This document shows, piece by piece, positions 25,465 to 34,866 of a stretch of 64,000 nucleotides of DNA. Numbering within the stretch: the first letter of the stretch is position 1; every line of letters begins with the position of its first letter. The position numbers and the translations under genes are program-made. The notes below the pieces were generated by a model. It was not told where the DNA came from and did not search any database. It saw nothing but the letters and a program-made list of their open reading frames with translations. The DNA lies in contig NZ_JAVRHL010000003.1 in assembly GCF_031846565.1 (NCBI RefSeq), positions 186,001 through 250,000 on the forward strand, read 5' to 3'. This DNA is from Tropicimonas_B omnivorans (GTDB lineage: Bacteria; Pseudomonadota; Alphaproteobacteria; Rhodobacterales; Rhodobacteraceae).

Positions 25465-26234
25465 GCACGCTTCTGGAAATCGGTGGCCTGACCAAGCGCT
25501 TCGGCGGTCTTACCGCGCTGTCGGATGTCAGTTTCTCCGTGGCCGGGGATGCGATCACCGGCCTGATCGGCCCCAATGGCGCCGGCAAGACGACCTGCTT
25601 CAACCTGATCACCGGGACCTTCCCGGCGACCTCCGGCACCATCCGGTTCCGGGATCAGGATATCTCGGGGTTGCCGCCGCACCGCATCGTCGAGCACGGG
25701 CTGGCGCGGACCTTCCAGGCTGCCACCACCTTCCCGAAAGTCAGCGTGCGCGAGAACATCCTGCGCGGGGCGCTGCTGCGTCATCCGCTCGGGCTGGGGG
25801 CGATGCTGTTCGGCGGCGCGGCGGCGAGGCGCGCCGAGCAGGAGGCGCGGGGCAGGGTCGAGCATGTGATGGAGGCGCTGGATCTGACCGACCATGCCGA
25901 CCGCGCAGCCGGAACGCTGGCCTACGGCCATCAGAAGCGCCTCGGCGTGGCGATCGGCCTGGCCACGCAGCCCGGGCTGCTGCTCCTGGACGAACCGGCC
26001 GCGGGGCTCAATCCCGACGAGGTGGACCGCTTCGCCTCCATGCTCAGGGAGATCCGCGCAAGCTTCGGGGTCTCGGTGCTGATCGTCGAACACCATATGC
26101 GGCTGATCATGCGGGTCTGCGATCACCTGGTCGTTCTGGATCACGGCGAGAAGATCGCCGAGGGCGCGCCCGCCGAGGTGCGCGACGACCCGAAAGTCAT
26201 CGAAGCCTACCTGGGGGCCGACCATGCGCAGTGA
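25461..26234 (+). CDS. Branched-chain-amino-acid-type ABC transporter, ATPase LivG
   Basis: This 257-residue ATP-binding subunit has Walker A GPNGAGKTT near residue 37, the LivG-specific GLARTFQ Q-loop region, a divergent signature (TLAYGHQKRL in place of the usual LSGGQ) and Walker B LLLLDEPAAGLNPDE. The divergent signature is normal for LivG. The C-terminal IAEGAPAEVRDDPKVIEAYLG is the family tail. It overlaps livF by 11 bases. Confidence 0.93.
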   Translation: MSTLLEIGGLTKRFGGLTALSDVSFSVAGDAITGLIGPNGAGKTTCFNLITGTFPATSGTIRFRDQDISGLPPHRIVEHGLARTFQAATTFPKVSVRENILRGALLRHPLGLGAMLFGGAAARRAEQEARGRVEHVMEALDLTDHADRAAGTLAYGHQKRLGVAIGLATQPGLLLLDEPAAGLNPDEVDRFASMLREIRASFGVSVLIVEHHMRLIMRVCDHLVVLDHGEKIAEGAPAEVRDDPKVIEAYLGADHAQ

Positions 26235-26937
26235 TCTTTCCGTCCGCAACCTGGTGGTGAACTACGGACCCGTCCGGGCCCTGCACGGCGTCAGCTTCGA
26301 CGTGCCCGCGGGGCAGGTGGCAGCGCTCGTCGGCTCGAACGGGGCAGGCAAGAGCACTGTGCTGAAGTCGATCTGCGGCCTGCTGAAGCCCGTGGAGGGC
26401 GAGATCCGCGTCGGCGACGAGGTGCTGCAGCCCCGCCCGGGCGATCCGCTGCGCCACGGCGTTGCGCTCTCGCCCGAGGGACGGCGGCTGTTCGGCCAGC
26501 TTTCGGTCGAGGAAAACCTGATCATGGGCTCCTACGCCGTGCGCGACAAGGCGGCGCGCCGCGAGATGATGGACCGGGTCTACGGCTACTTCCCGCGGCT
26601 GAAGGAACGGCGGCGGCAGATGGCAGGCTCGCTCTCGGGAGGGGAGCAGCAGATGTGCTCCATCGGCCGCGCCCTGATGGCGCTGCCGCGGGTGCTGCTG
26701 CTCGACGAACCCTCGCTGGGGATCGCGCCGATCATCGTCTCCGAGCTTGCCGTCATCATCGAGGAGATCAGCCGCGACATGTCCATGACCGTGCTGCTGG
26801 TCGAACAGAACGCGCAGATGGCCCTGTCGATCGCCGCAAGCGGCGTGGTGCTGGAAACCGGCAACGTCGTGCTGACCGGCACGGGGCGTGAACTTCTGGA
26901 AAGCCCGGAGGTCCGGGCCGCCTATCTTGGAACTTGA
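26224..26937 (+). CDS. Branched-chain-amino-acid-type ABC transporter, ATPase LivF
   Basis: This 237-residue second ATPase of the importer has Walker A GSNGAGKST near residue 37, signature LSGGEQQM, and Walker B VLLLDEPSLGIAPI. It completes a full transporter with two permeases and two ATPases. Thirteen bases separate it from the aldehyde dehydrogenase gene, so the enzyme is almost certainly co-transcribed. Confidence 0.93.
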   Translation: MRSDLSVRNLVVNYGPVRALHGVSFDVPAGQVAALVGSNGAGKSTVLKSICGLLKPVEGEIRVGDEVLQPRPGDPLRHGVALSPEGRRLFGQLSVEENLIMGSYAVRDKAARREMMDRVYGYFPRLKERRRQMAGSLSGGEQQMCSIGRALMALPRVLLLDEPSLGIAPIIVSELAVIIEEISRDMSMTVLLVEQNAQMALSIAASGVVLETGNVVLTGTGRELLESPEVRAAYLGT

Positions 26938-26950
26938 GGAAGAACAGAAC

Positions 26951-28426
26951 ATGTCGCTGCTCGCGAAGAAGGCCACGGTTCCTCCGGCCGATCAGGTACA
27001 GGATCTGCTGATTGCCGGGCGAGCCGTGCCCGGAGACGGGCCGCCGCTGCGTGTGGTGAACCCGGCGACGGGCGCGCTTCTCGGGCGCGTCGGAACCTCG
27101 AGCCCGGCTCAGGTGGCCGAGGCGATCGCCGCCGGCCACGAGGCAGAGCGCCGGACCGGCTGGTCCCGGTTGCCCCCGCATGAGCGGGCGCGCATCCTGT
27201 CCCGCGCCGCGGACGAGATCGAGCGCCAGGCCGATCATCTCGCGGTCCTCCAGATGAGCGAGAATGGCAAGACGCGCAAGGAAAGCCATGCCCAGGCCAT
27301 GTCGGCGGCCGGGATCTTCCGCTACTACGCCGCCGTCTGCGAATGCAGCGAAGAGGCGATGCCGCCGGCCCGCGGTGACTACTACACGATGCAGGTCTAC
27401 GAACCGGTGGGCGTGGTCGCCGCCCTGACACCCTGGAACTCTCCGCTGACCATGGGGGCGCAGAAGATCGCGCCGGCCCTCGCGGCGGGCAATGCGGTGG
27501 TGTTGAAGGCGGCAGAGACCACGTCCTTCGTGACCCTGGCCCTCGGGCAATGCGTCGTGGAGGCCGGTTTGCCCGAGGGGCTGCTGTCGGTTCTCGCCGG
27601 CGGGCGCGAGACCGCCGTGGCGCTGGTCGAGGATCCGGGCATCGGCCTGATCAGCTTCACCGGCGGCACCGCCACGGGGCAGAGCATCGCCCGCGGCGCG
27701 GCGGACCGGCTGGTGCCGATGATCCTGGAACTGGGAGGCAAGTCGCCGCATATCGTCTTCGCCGATGCCGACCTCGAGGAGGCGGCCAGATCGGTGGCGA
27801 GCGGGATCTTCGGCGGCACCGGCCAGTCCTGCGTTGCCGGCTCGCGGCTCTTCGTCCAGGCCTCGGTGGCGGATCGCTTCCGCGCCCTGCTGATCGAGGC
27901 GGCCGGGGCGATGCGGCTCGGCCCGCCCAGCGATCCCGCGAGCGTAATCGGCCCGCTGTCGTCCTTCGCCCATCGCGAGCGGGTCGAGAGTTTCGTGAAG
28001 GCCGGTGTCGCTTCGGGGGGCGAAATCCTTTTCGGCGGCCAGCGCCCGGAGGGCGAGGTTTTCGCGGAGGGCGCCTATTTCGAGCCAACGATCATCGGCG
28101 GGCTCGATAACTCCGCCGCCATCGCGCAGGAAGAGATCTTCGGCCCGGTCCTTTGCTTCATGACCTTCGAGGACGAGGCGGACCTGGTGGGCGCGGCCAA
28201 TGACAGCGATTTCGGCCTCGCGGCGGGGATCTGGACCGAAAGCTATCGTCGCGCCTGGCGGGTGGCCCGCGCCCTCGAGGCCGGGACAGTCTGGATCAAC
28301 ACATATAAGCAGCTCTCCATCGCGGCCCCCTTCGGCGGCTTCAAGCTGTCCGGGCAGGGGCGGGAGAAGGGCCTGCAGGGGATGCGCGCCTACCAGCAGA
28401 TGAAAAGCCTCTACTGGGCCGTCTGA
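26951..28426 (+). CDS. NAD(P)-dependent aldehyde dehydrogenase
   Basis: This 491-residue enzyme of the ALDH superfamily has general base Glu260 (ELGGKS), nucleophile Cys294 (GQSCVAG) and the NAD-binding PWNSPL and FTGGTATG blocks. It oxidises an aldehyde to an acid. The start at 26951 (MSLLAKKATVPP) is the first ATG after the livF stop and has GAGGAAG upstream. The substrate is unknown; the operon position implies it acts on a breakdown product of the imported compound. Confidence 0.92.
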   Translation: MSLLAKKATVPPADQVQDLLIAGRAVPGDGPPLRVVNPATGALLGRVGTSSPAQVAEAIAAGHEAERRTGWSRLPPHERARILSRAADEIERQADHLAVLQMSENGKTRKESHAQAMSAAGIFRYYAAVCECSEEAMPPARGDYYTMQVYEPVGVVAALTPWNSPLTMGAQKIAPALAAGNAVVLKAAETTSFVTLALGQCVVEAGLPEGLLSVLAGGRETAVALVEDPGIGLISFTGGTATGQSIARGAADRLVPMILELGGKSPHIVFADADLEEAARSVASGIFGGTGQSCVAGSRLFVQASVADRFRALLIEAAGAMRLGPPSDPASVIGPLSSFAHRERVESFVKAGVASGGEILFGGQRPEGEVFAEGAYFEPTIIGGLDNSAAIAQEEIFGPVLCFMTFEDEADLVGAANDSDFGLAAGIWTESYRRAWRVARALEAGTVWINTYKQLSIAAPFGGFKLSGQGREKGLQGMRAYQQMKSLYWAV

Positions 28427-28516
28427 GTGGCGGTGGCCGCGGCCCGATCCCGCGGTTCGATAGAGACGAATTGAGGCGGAATGCTTATTCTAACCAGCGC
28501 ATAGGCCGAGGTAGAT

Positions 28517-29242
28517 GTGACAGCCCAGGACACCACAGGTCCCGACAAGGATAAATCATCGCGCGGCGTGGCAGCGGTGGACCGAGCGCTCTCGATCATC
28601 GCGGCCCTCGAAGCCAGCACGATACCGCGCAACCTTTCCGAGATCGCCCGTGCGACCGGACTCTACAAGAGCACCATCCTGCGACTGATGGAGTCCTTGC
28701 AAGCGGCCGGCTACGTGATCCGGATCGAGGATTCCAAGTATGCGCTGGGCCCGACGATCATGCAGCTTGGCCTGGCTTACGAGCGCAGCAACCCGCTGCG
28801 TCATCACGTCCTGCCGGTCATGGAACGTCTCGTATCGATCGGAACGGAAAGCCCGTCTTTCCACGTGCGCCAGACCGAGACCGAGCGGCTGTGCCTGTTC
28901 AGGCTGGATTCGCATCATTCCACCCTCGACCGTGTGCATGTCGGGGACCGACTGCCGCTCTATCGAGGCGCGGCGGGCAAGATCCTGCGCGCGTTCGGTG
29001 ATCCTCCCGAGCAGGGCAGCGATATGGATGAGATCCGGCAGGAGGGCCTCGCCATCTCGCTTGGTGAGAGGGACAAGCTCTGTGCGGGCATCGCCGCGCC
29101 TGTCTTCGCCGGATCGGAGCGTCTGCTGGGGGCCCTGTCCTTCTCGGGGCCGAGGGAGCGGTTCCGCGAAGAGGACATCGCTCGCATGCGGCCTCAGATG
29201 ATGGACGCCGCAAAGGAGCTTTCCATCGGCTTGGGCGGATAG
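28517..29242 (+). CDS. IclR-family transcriptional regulator
   Basis: This 241-residue protein has an N-terminal winged helix-turn-helix (AVDRALSIIAALEASTIPRNLSEIARATGLYKSTILRLMESL) and a C-terminal effector-binding domain (YRGAAGKILRAF, ISLGERDKLCAGIAAPVF). It starts with GTG. As the last gene of the cluster it is the probable regulator of both the importer operon and the divergent dehydrogenase-lactonase pair. A small dyad GAAT-gctt-ATTC lies 28 bp upstream of its start, and AGAA-catgaa-TTCT lies in the divergent control region near 21078. Confidence 0.9.
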   Translation: MTAQDTTGPDKDKSSRGVAAVDRALSIIAALEASTIPRNLSEIARATGLYKSTILRLMESLQAAGYVIRIEDSKYALGPTIMQLGLAYERSNPLRHHVLPVMERLVSIGTESPSFHVRQTETERLCLFRLDSHHSTLDRVHVGDRLPLYRGAAGKILRAFGDPPEQGSDMDEIRQEGLAISLGERDKLCAGIAAPVFAGSERLLGALSFSGPRERFREEDIARMRPQMMDAAKELSIGLGG

Positions 29243-29351
29243 GCTGAAGACGCCCCAGCGTGGCGACGAGACGTGCTCCGTGAAGCGAGGATGCCGCCTT
29301 CGCTGATCCTGGGTCGTGATCGCGCCGCGGCCGGGCCGATGCCGGCTTGCG

Positions 29352-30185
29352 CTACCCTTTCACCGCGCCCGAGATGAGCGCCGTCACGATCATCCGTTGC
29401 AGCGCCACGAACACGAGGACGGCGGGCAGAACTGCGATCAGGCAGGCGGCGGCGAGAAGCTGCGTGGTGGACGCGCTGACCGAGCCGGCGAAGTTGAAGA
29501 TCGCGACGGAGATCGGCCAGTCCTGATCGCGCTCGAGCAGGATGAACGGGACCAGGAACTGCGACCAGTTCATCACCATCGTCAGCACGAAGGCCGAGGC
29601 GAGGCCGGATCGCGCCAGGGGCAGGACGATGCGGCCGAGGATCAGCCAGCGGGACGCCCCGTCGATCTGGGCCGCCTCCTCGAGTTCCACCGGAATCGCG
29701 TCGAACGTGACCTTCAGGAGCCAGACGGCGAGCGGCATCCCGATGGCGCCGTAGACGGCGATGACGGAGAGGTGGAGGTTCAGAAGATCGAGCGTGCTCA
29801 TCCAGCGGTACAGCGGCACGAGGATCACGAGGGGGGAGATCATCTGCACGGCGAGGAGGCCGACGAGCACCGCGCCCTGACCCCGGAACGGGATGCGGGA
29901 GCAGGCATAGGCCGCCGGAATGGCCAGGGCGATGGCCAGCGCCCCGCCGCCGGCCGAGAGCTTGAGGCCGTTCCAGAGGTAGCTCAGGAAGGCGCGGTCC
30001 GACAGGACGGCGCTGAAGTTGTCCAGCGTCGGCGCCTCGGGAATGAAGCGCGCGGCGCCGAGATAGACCTCCGCCGGGGTTCGGATCGCGAGACTGACGA
30101 GCCAGGCGAAGGGCAGCAGGAAGAAGGCCGCGAGGAGGGCGAAGAGGGCATAGCTCGCGACATCGCCCCAGCGTGCAGCGCTCAC
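29352..30185 (-). CDS. Carbohydrate-type ABC transporter permease (MalG family)
   Basis: This 277-residue inner-membrane protein has six predicted membrane segments. The EAA motif reads ELEEAAQIDGASRWLILGRIVLPLARSG in family order. The GTG at 30185 overlaps the preceding stop (GTGA); longer in-frame upstream sequence lies inside the other permease gene. It is the last gene of a seven-gene operon. No ATP-binding subunit is encoded here, so it must use an ATPase from elsewhere. Confidence 0.9.
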   Translation of the reverse strand: MSAARWGDVASYALFALLAAFFLLPFAWLVSLAIRTPAEVYLGAARFIPEAPTLDNFSAVLSDRAFLSYLWNGLKLSAGGGALAIALAIPAAYACSRIPFRGQGAVLVGLLAVQMISPLVILVPLYRWMSTLDLLNLHLSVIAVYGAIGMPLAVWLLKVTFDAIPVELEEAAQIDGASRWLILGRIVLPLARSGLASAFVLTMVMNWSQFLVPFILLERDQDWPISVAIFNFAGSVSASTTQLLAAACLIAVLPAVLVFVALQRMIVTALISGAVKG

Positions 30186-31087
30186 GATGTGCCCCGGTCG
30201 CGGCCGATCCACCCGATCAGGAGTGTCAGCGTGATGCCGGCAGCGAAGAGCAGGAGCGCCAGAACGGCGCCGCCCGCGAGGTCGAGATTGTAAAACACCG
30301 TATTGAAGGTGAAGAGCGCGAGGACCTCGGTCGCCCGGCCCGGCCCGCCGCCTGTGAGGGCCAGGATCGAGTCGAAGGTGTTGAGCGTCTGCACCGAAAC
30401 GAGGACGGAGTTCACCGCGATGGCCCGTCTCATGAGCGGCAGGGTGATCGACCGGAAGGTCCGCCACGGGCCGGCGGCGTCGAGCTCGGCCACCTCGTAG
30501 AGAACCGGGGGGATGCCGCGGCGGGCGGCGTAGAAGACGATCATGGAGAAGGCCGTGCCCTGCCAGAGGTTCGCGATGACCGCCGAGACCAGCGCCATCT
30601 TTGGATCGGAGAGCCATGCGACAGGTCCCAGGGCCACGGATCCGAGCAGGCTGTTGAGCGTCCCGTAGGGCGCCTCGTCGAAGAGCAGCCCCCAGATAAG
30701 CCCGTTCGCGATCCCGGGCACGACCCAGGCCGCGAGAACGAGCGTCCGGAACGCGGCCATGCCCTTCAGCCCCCGCCGTTCTCCCCGCACGATCAGGAGC
30801 GCAATGGACAGCCCGGCGAGTTGCAGCGCGACGACGTTGACCGCCACGAAGATCACCGTCGTCGCCAGTACCTTTCGCAGCGCCGGATCGCCGAGGATCG
30901 AGCGCACCGCGTCGAGGGAAAGTCCGGTCGCCGGAGCGATCAGTGTGGCGTCGCTGAAGGCGAGCCGGACGACATCAAGAACGGGGATCGCGTAGAACAC
31001 GGCCAGGACCGCCACGGCCGGCAGAAGCCAGGGCCATGGCTGCCCCTGACCCGGCGGTCGCTCGCGGAGGGCCGGGGCTGCCGTCAT
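30182..31087 (-). CDS. Carbohydrate-type ABC transporter permease (MalF/UgpA family)
   Basis: This 301-residue permease has six predicted membrane segments and an EAA loop LYEVAELDAAGPWRTFRSITLPLMR. It overlaps the binding-protein stop by 4 bases (ATGA) and the next permease start by 4 bases. The family carries sugars, polyols and glycerol-3-phosphate. Substrate cannot be read from the sequence. Confidence 0.9.
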   Translation of the reverse strand: MTAAPALRERPPGQGQPWPWLLPAVAVLAVFYAIPVLDVVRLAFSDATLIAPATGLSLDAVRSILGDPALRKVLATTVIFVAVNVVALQLAGLSIALLIVRGERRGLKGMAAFRTLVLAAWVVPGIANGLIWGLLFDEAPYGTLNSLLGSVALGPVAWLSDPKMALVSAVIANLWQGTAFSMIVFYAARRGIPPVLYEVAELDAAGPWRTFRSITLPLMRRAIAVNSVLVSVQTLNTFDSILALTGGGPGRATEVLALFTFNTVFYNLDLAGGAVLALLLFAAGITLTLLIGWIGRDRGTS

Positions 31088-32385
31088 TGCCGCGCGTAGG
31101 CCGCCTCGACGGCTGTCGCCGCGGCATCCAGCGCCTCTTCGGGCTCCTGCGTGCCGGACAGGACATTGCCGAGAAGGATCTGAATCTGGTTCGAAATCTC
31201 CGGATAGACCGCCGCGCCGGGCCGCGCGACGCCGTTCTCGAGCGCCTCGGCGAAGAGCTCGAATTCCGGGCCGTCATAGGCGTCGTACTCGGTGTAGATC
31301 GACGCGGATGTGGGCAGGAGCCCCTGGGCGGCATTGCCGGGCCCGGCATAGATCTCCTTCGCGATCTCGCCGCAGAGGGCGGCCTTCTCGGGATCGTCCG
31401 ACAGCGCGGCGATGGACCATCCGCCGGTTCCGGTCGCGCGCTGGTCCGCCGTGGGGCCGGGCAGTTCGGAGACCTCCCAGTTGGCGAAGCGGTCCGTGGG
31501 CAGCGTGGTGCGCAGCTGGCCGTATTGCCAGTTGCCGCCGACGAACATCGCCGCGGAGGAGGCGGCGGCCGCAGCGGTGAAGGCGTCGTAATCGGTGATC
31601 GAGGTGATCCGGGCCGGCGCGGCGCCACTGTCCACCAGGCCGTCGTAGTAGCGGATCGCGGCGAGGAATTTCTCGCGGTTCTCGCCCTCGGCGAAGATCG
31701 GCGCGCCGCTCTCGTCCACGAGCCGGCCTCCCTGAGCCCAGAAGTTCGCGAGCCAGTCGAAGGCCGTTCCTTCCCAGCGTCCGCCGTTGATCAGGATGCC
31801 CTCCCGGCCGGCCTCGGCCGCGGCGAGCGCAGCGGCCTCGACCTCCGCCCAGGTCTGCGGCGCATCGGGGATGAGCGAGGTGTCGCGGTAGAGGACGCGC
31901 AGATCCGTGAACCACCACCAGGCCAGGACGTCGCCGTCCTCGTTCGTCACCGCATCCCGAACGAAGGGAAAGAGATCGGCCACATCCTCGTCGCTGAACA
32001 CGGCGTTCATGGGACGAAGGACGCCCGTCTCCTTGAAGAGCGCAAGCTGGCTCGAATCGATCATCGCGCAATCGGGCCCGCGGCCGCCTTGGGTCTGTTG
32101 CAGAAGCCGGGCCTGCTCCTGGCCGATATTCCCGGTCTGAAGCTGGGTCTCGATCTTCCAGTCCGGGCGCTCGGAGATGAACTCCGAGAACAGCCGCTCG
32201 AAGGCCTCCTTCGTGGCGGGATCCGAGGAGTAGAGGTCGTAGGAGGTGAGTCGGAAGGTCAGCGTTTTGGGCGCATCCGGCAGGCCGACGCGGTTCCGTC
32301 CGATCAGATCCTGCGCATGGGACGGGCTCGGCAGGGCGGCGATGGTGGCGAGGGCGGACAGGGCGGCGAGGATCGGCGTCTTCAT
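31084..32385 (-). CDS. Extracellular solute-binding protein, family 1
   Basis: This 433-residue periplasmic protein has a signal peptide ending SPSHAQ, near residue 25. The ERPDWKIETQLQTGNIGQEQARLL and LRPMNAVFSDEDVADLFPFVRD blocks are typical of sugar-binding family 1 proteins. Only one base separates its ATG from the stop of the phosphoglycerol-transferase-like gene, which shows tight coupling. The company of lipid head-group enzymes suggests it could bind a phosphoglycerol- or sugar-phosphate-like compound, which is inference. Confidence 0.88.
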   Translation of the reverse strand: MKTPILAALSALATIAALPSPSHAQDLIGRNRVGLPDAPKTLTFRLTSYDLYSSDPATKEAFERLFSEFISERPDWKIETQLQTGNIGQEQARLLQQTQGGRGPDCAMIDSSQLALFKETGVLRPMNAVFSDEDVADLFPFVRDAVTNEDGDVLAWWWFTDLRVLYRDTSLIPDAPQTWAEVEAAALAAAEAGREGILINGGRWEGTAFDWLANFWAQGGRLVDESGAPIFAEGENREKFLAAIRYYDGLVDSGAAPARITSITDYDAFTAAAAASSAAMFVGGNWQYGQLRTTLPTDRFANWEVSELPGPTADQRATGTGGWSIAALSDDPEKAALCGEIAKEIYAGPGNAAQGLLPTSASIYTEYDAYDGPEFELFAEALENGVARPGAAVYPEISNQIQILLGNVLSGTQEPEEALDAAATAVEAAYARQ

Positions 32386-32386
32386 G

Positions 32387-33964
32387 TCAGTTCTCCCGAT
32401 TGGGTTCAGTCAAGGGCCGCTCGAATACGGTCGAAAGGAGGGGGCGTAGCGCGTCCATGGGAAGGACGGGTGCACTGGCCTTTGGGATCAGGCCGGGGGT
32501 GAAGATCTCCGCCGGCAGGCGGTCCAGAAGCGCGGGATCGTCCGCGATGATGTGGATGGGCACGTCCGGCGGAGCGTCCTGCCCGGTCAGGAGCGGAGCG
32601 GGCTGATGGTCCCCGAGGACGATGAAGAGCGCCCCGTCCCCGAAGCCGGCGATGTACTGGCCGGTCACCTCAAGGGCGTAATCGAGGGACATGGCGTATT
32701 GCGCGCGGATGCGGTCCGGATCGGACCAGACCTCGCGCGGAGACTCGCCATCGCGGTGCTGCCCGTCGAAGATCGCGCCGTCGCCGATATCCTCCCAGGG
32801 GACGATCCGGGGCAGGGGCGTCCACGGCGCATGGGAGGTGACGAGGGCGAGCTCGATCATGTCCGGGCCGGGACCGCGCAGGAGCCTGTCCATGGCGCTC
32901 CAGGTGTACTGGTCGGGCATCGTGACCCATTCGAACGGCTCGCCCGCATAGCCAAGACCGTCCGCATCCAGCGTGATGTCGTAGCCGAACCAGCCCGCCT
33001 CCGGCCAATCCAGCGTGATCGCCGGCATCGCCGCCCCGGTGCGCCAGCCGGCGGCGCCGAAAAGGGCGTTCAGGGACATGCGCTCAGAGGTCATCAGTCG
33101 ATCGTAGCGGACCTGGCTGTCGGTCCATAGTCCCGAAAGCAGCGTGCCGTGAGCGAGCCAGCTCTGCCCGCCCCGCGTCGGCGCGGCGGTCCAGGCGGAG
33201 CGGGCGTGCCAACCGGCGTCTCCGAGGGTTTCGCCCACCGCGGAGAGGCGCGGGCCGGAGAGATCGCCGTAATCCGGCGCGTCGAGGAAGGTGCGGCCGT
33301 AGGATTCGATGAAGGCGAGGATCACGTCCCGGCCTTCGAGGGCTGCGAAGGTGGCCTCTTCGGACGGTGAGGTCCGGAGCTCTTCGGTGAACTCCGCCAG
33401 ATCCGCGACGCCCCGCCCCATCCGGCCGATCTGCTCCGCCACGACCGGCGTCGCGGAAAAGGAGGACCAGCCGGGCGTGACGTAGCTGAGGCCGAGGGGG
33501 GCGGCCGCGAGGATGACCGGGGCAGCTCGAGCCCAGGGCGGAACGCGGGACAGGCGGAAGAGGCAGACCCAGAGCGCGGCTGCGGCGAGCGCGATGGCCA
33601 GAAGGATCGCCGCGATCCCGAAGGCGGCTTCGAGACGCCCGATGCTGGAGGCGAGGAGGGACCAGCCCGAGACCAGAAGGTGCAGGTCGAGGAGCGGATT
33701 GAACGGGCGACTGAAGGCCAGGTAGGTGCCGAGGTTCGAGACCCTGAGCACGATGAGCCCGACCGCGAGCAGGACGAGCGCGGCCCTCAACATCCGCCCC
33801 GGCAGCAGCGCCAGCAGGGTGAGGAGGAGCGGCAGTTCCGTCGTCGGCCGCAGGAAACGGGAGGCGGTGAGGCCCGCGGGGTGCGAGGGCATGACCAGCA
33901 CGAGATGCAGGATGAGGACGCCGAGGGCGACTGCGAGGCCATTTGCGATTGCGCGGATTCTCAT
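32387..33964 (-). CDS. Sulfatase-fold membrane protein, LTA-synthase/phosphoglycerol-transferase-like
   Basis: This 525-residue protein has about five N-terminal membrane segments (residues 1-190) and a periplasmic alkaline-phosphatase/sulfatase-fold domain. Metal and nucleophile motifs are visible: FIESYG near residue 220, APTRGGQSW (candidate Thr/Ser nucleophile) near 262, and GDHQPAP near 470. These match lipoteichoic-acid synthase and OpgB-like enzymes, which transfer phosphoglycerol from phosphatidylglycerol to a polymer or glycan. The ATG at 33964 overlaps the previous stop (ATGA). Phosphoethanolamine transferase is the alternative. Confidence 0.82.
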   Translation of the reverse strand: MRIRAIANGLAVALGVLILHLVLVMPSHPAGLTASRFLRPTTELPLLLTLLALLPGRMLRAALVLLAVGLIVLRVSNLGTYLAFSRPFNPLLDLHLLVSGWSLLASSIGRLEAAFGIAAILLAIALAAAALWVCLFRLSRVPPWARAAPVILAAAPLGLSYVTPGWSSFSATPVVAEQIGRMGRGVADLAEFTEELRTSPSEEATFAALEGRDVILAFIESYGRTFLDAPDYGDLSGPRLSAVGETLGDAGWHARSAWTAAPTRGGQSWLAHGTLLSGLWTDSQVRYDRLMTSERMSLNALFGAAGWRTGAAMPAITLDWPEAGWFGYDITLDADGLGYAGEPFEWVTMPDQYTWSAMDRLLRGPGPDMIELALVTSHAPWTPLPRIVPWEDIGDGAIFDGQHRDGESPREVWSDPDRIRAQYAMSLDYALEVTGQYIAGFGDGALFIVLGDHQPAPLLTGQDAPPDVPIHIIADDPALLDRLPAEIFTPGLIPKASAPVLPMDALRPLLSTVFERPLTEPNREN

Positions 33965-34866
33965 CGCCGGTCCGCCAATTCGATATCCCGCACGCCGGGA
34001 CCGGGGGAGGTGAGCAGAAGCGCCAGCGCGGGCAGAACGGAGATAAGCATCGCGAGGCCGAAGGCGATCCCGGCGGCGACGCCGGCCGCCGGGCTTGCAC
34101 CCGCGATCGGAAAGAGCGCGGCGGCGGCGCCCTCGCGCCAGCCCCAGCCCGCCACGGTCAGCGGGATGACCATGGCGAGGAGGATCATCGGGATGAGAAG
34201 AAGAGAAGCGCCGAGTGGCAGCGCCACCCCGGTCGCCCTCGCGCAGGCGGCGAAGGCGGCGACGTTCAGAAGCGCGGCCCCGACGGAGAGCGCGGCATGG
34301 GCGACGCGCACCTTTGCGGACGGCAGGCACTGCGCCACGAAGCCCGCGATCCGGCTGCCGCGCAAGGCGAATGCCGCAACGACAAGGGCCGCGACGATAA
34401 TGATTGCCAGGGCGCTCCAGCGGCCGACCGGCCACGCGATGGCGCCGGGGACGAGCAGGACCGAGATGAGCCCCGCCAGCGCCACCGCCAGCATCCCGGC
34501 CTGACCGAGGGCGCGCTCGAAGATCACCGCCTGCCCGGCGCGCCTCAGGCCGTTCTGCCCGATCCTCGAGCGCACCGCCCGGGCTCCGTCGCCGACGACC
34601 CCGCCCGGCAAGGTCGTGTTGGCCAGCTGCGACAGGAAATACTCGCGCACCGCCCAGCCCGCCGAAAACTCCATTCCGAGGCAGCGCGCCACCAGCCGCC
34701 ATCTCAGCGCCATTGCAAGGGTCTGTGCCAGCAGGCACGCCACCGCCGCGGCGATCCAGACGGGCGCCACGGACCGCAGCCGTTCGATCACCTCGGCGCG
34801 GCCCACGGCCCAGATGAAGAGGGCGATCAGAAGGATCGATCCTGCAAGGCGGAGGTATCGGTTCAC
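33961..34866 (-). CDS. Lysylphosphatidylglycerol-synthase-like transmembrane (UPF0104) protein
   Basis: This 301-residue protein has about eight membrane segments and corresponds to the flippase-like membrane domain of MprF/LPG synthases, without the tRNA-dependent aminoacyl-transferase domain. The family block RWRLVARCLGMEFSAGWAVREYFLSQLANTTLPGGVVGDGARA is clear. A GTG start at 34866 overlaps the previous stop. Stand-alone members are thought to move lipids or lipid-linked intermediates across the membrane. Here it could serve the lipid made by the CDP-alcohol transferase upstream. Confidence 0.82.
   Translation of the reverse strand: MNRYLRLAGSILLIALFIWAVGRAEVIERLRSVAPVWIAAAVACLLAQTLAMALRWRLVARCLGMEFSAGWAVREYFLSQLANTTLPGGVVGDGARAVRSRIGQNGLRRAGQAVIFERALGQAGMLAVALAGLISVLLVPGAIAWPVGRWSALAIIIVAALVVAAFALRGSRIAGFVAQCLPSAKVRVAHAALSVGAALLNVAAFAACARATGVALPLGASLLLIPMILLAMVIPLTVAGWGWREGAAAALFPIAGASPAAGVAAGIAFGLAMLISVLPALALLLTSPGPGVRDIELADRR

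Noticed and set aside
18633..29242. A genomic island integrated at tRNA-Ser
   Set aside because: The tRNA is next to the catabolic cluster, but no integrase, no second copy of the tRNA 3' end and no obvious composition break were seen.
29352..30617. A 421-codon form of the MalG-type permease
   Set aside because: The extra N-terminal 144 codons overlap the other permease gene and have no membrane or family features. The GTG at 30185 in a GTGA overlap is the natural start.
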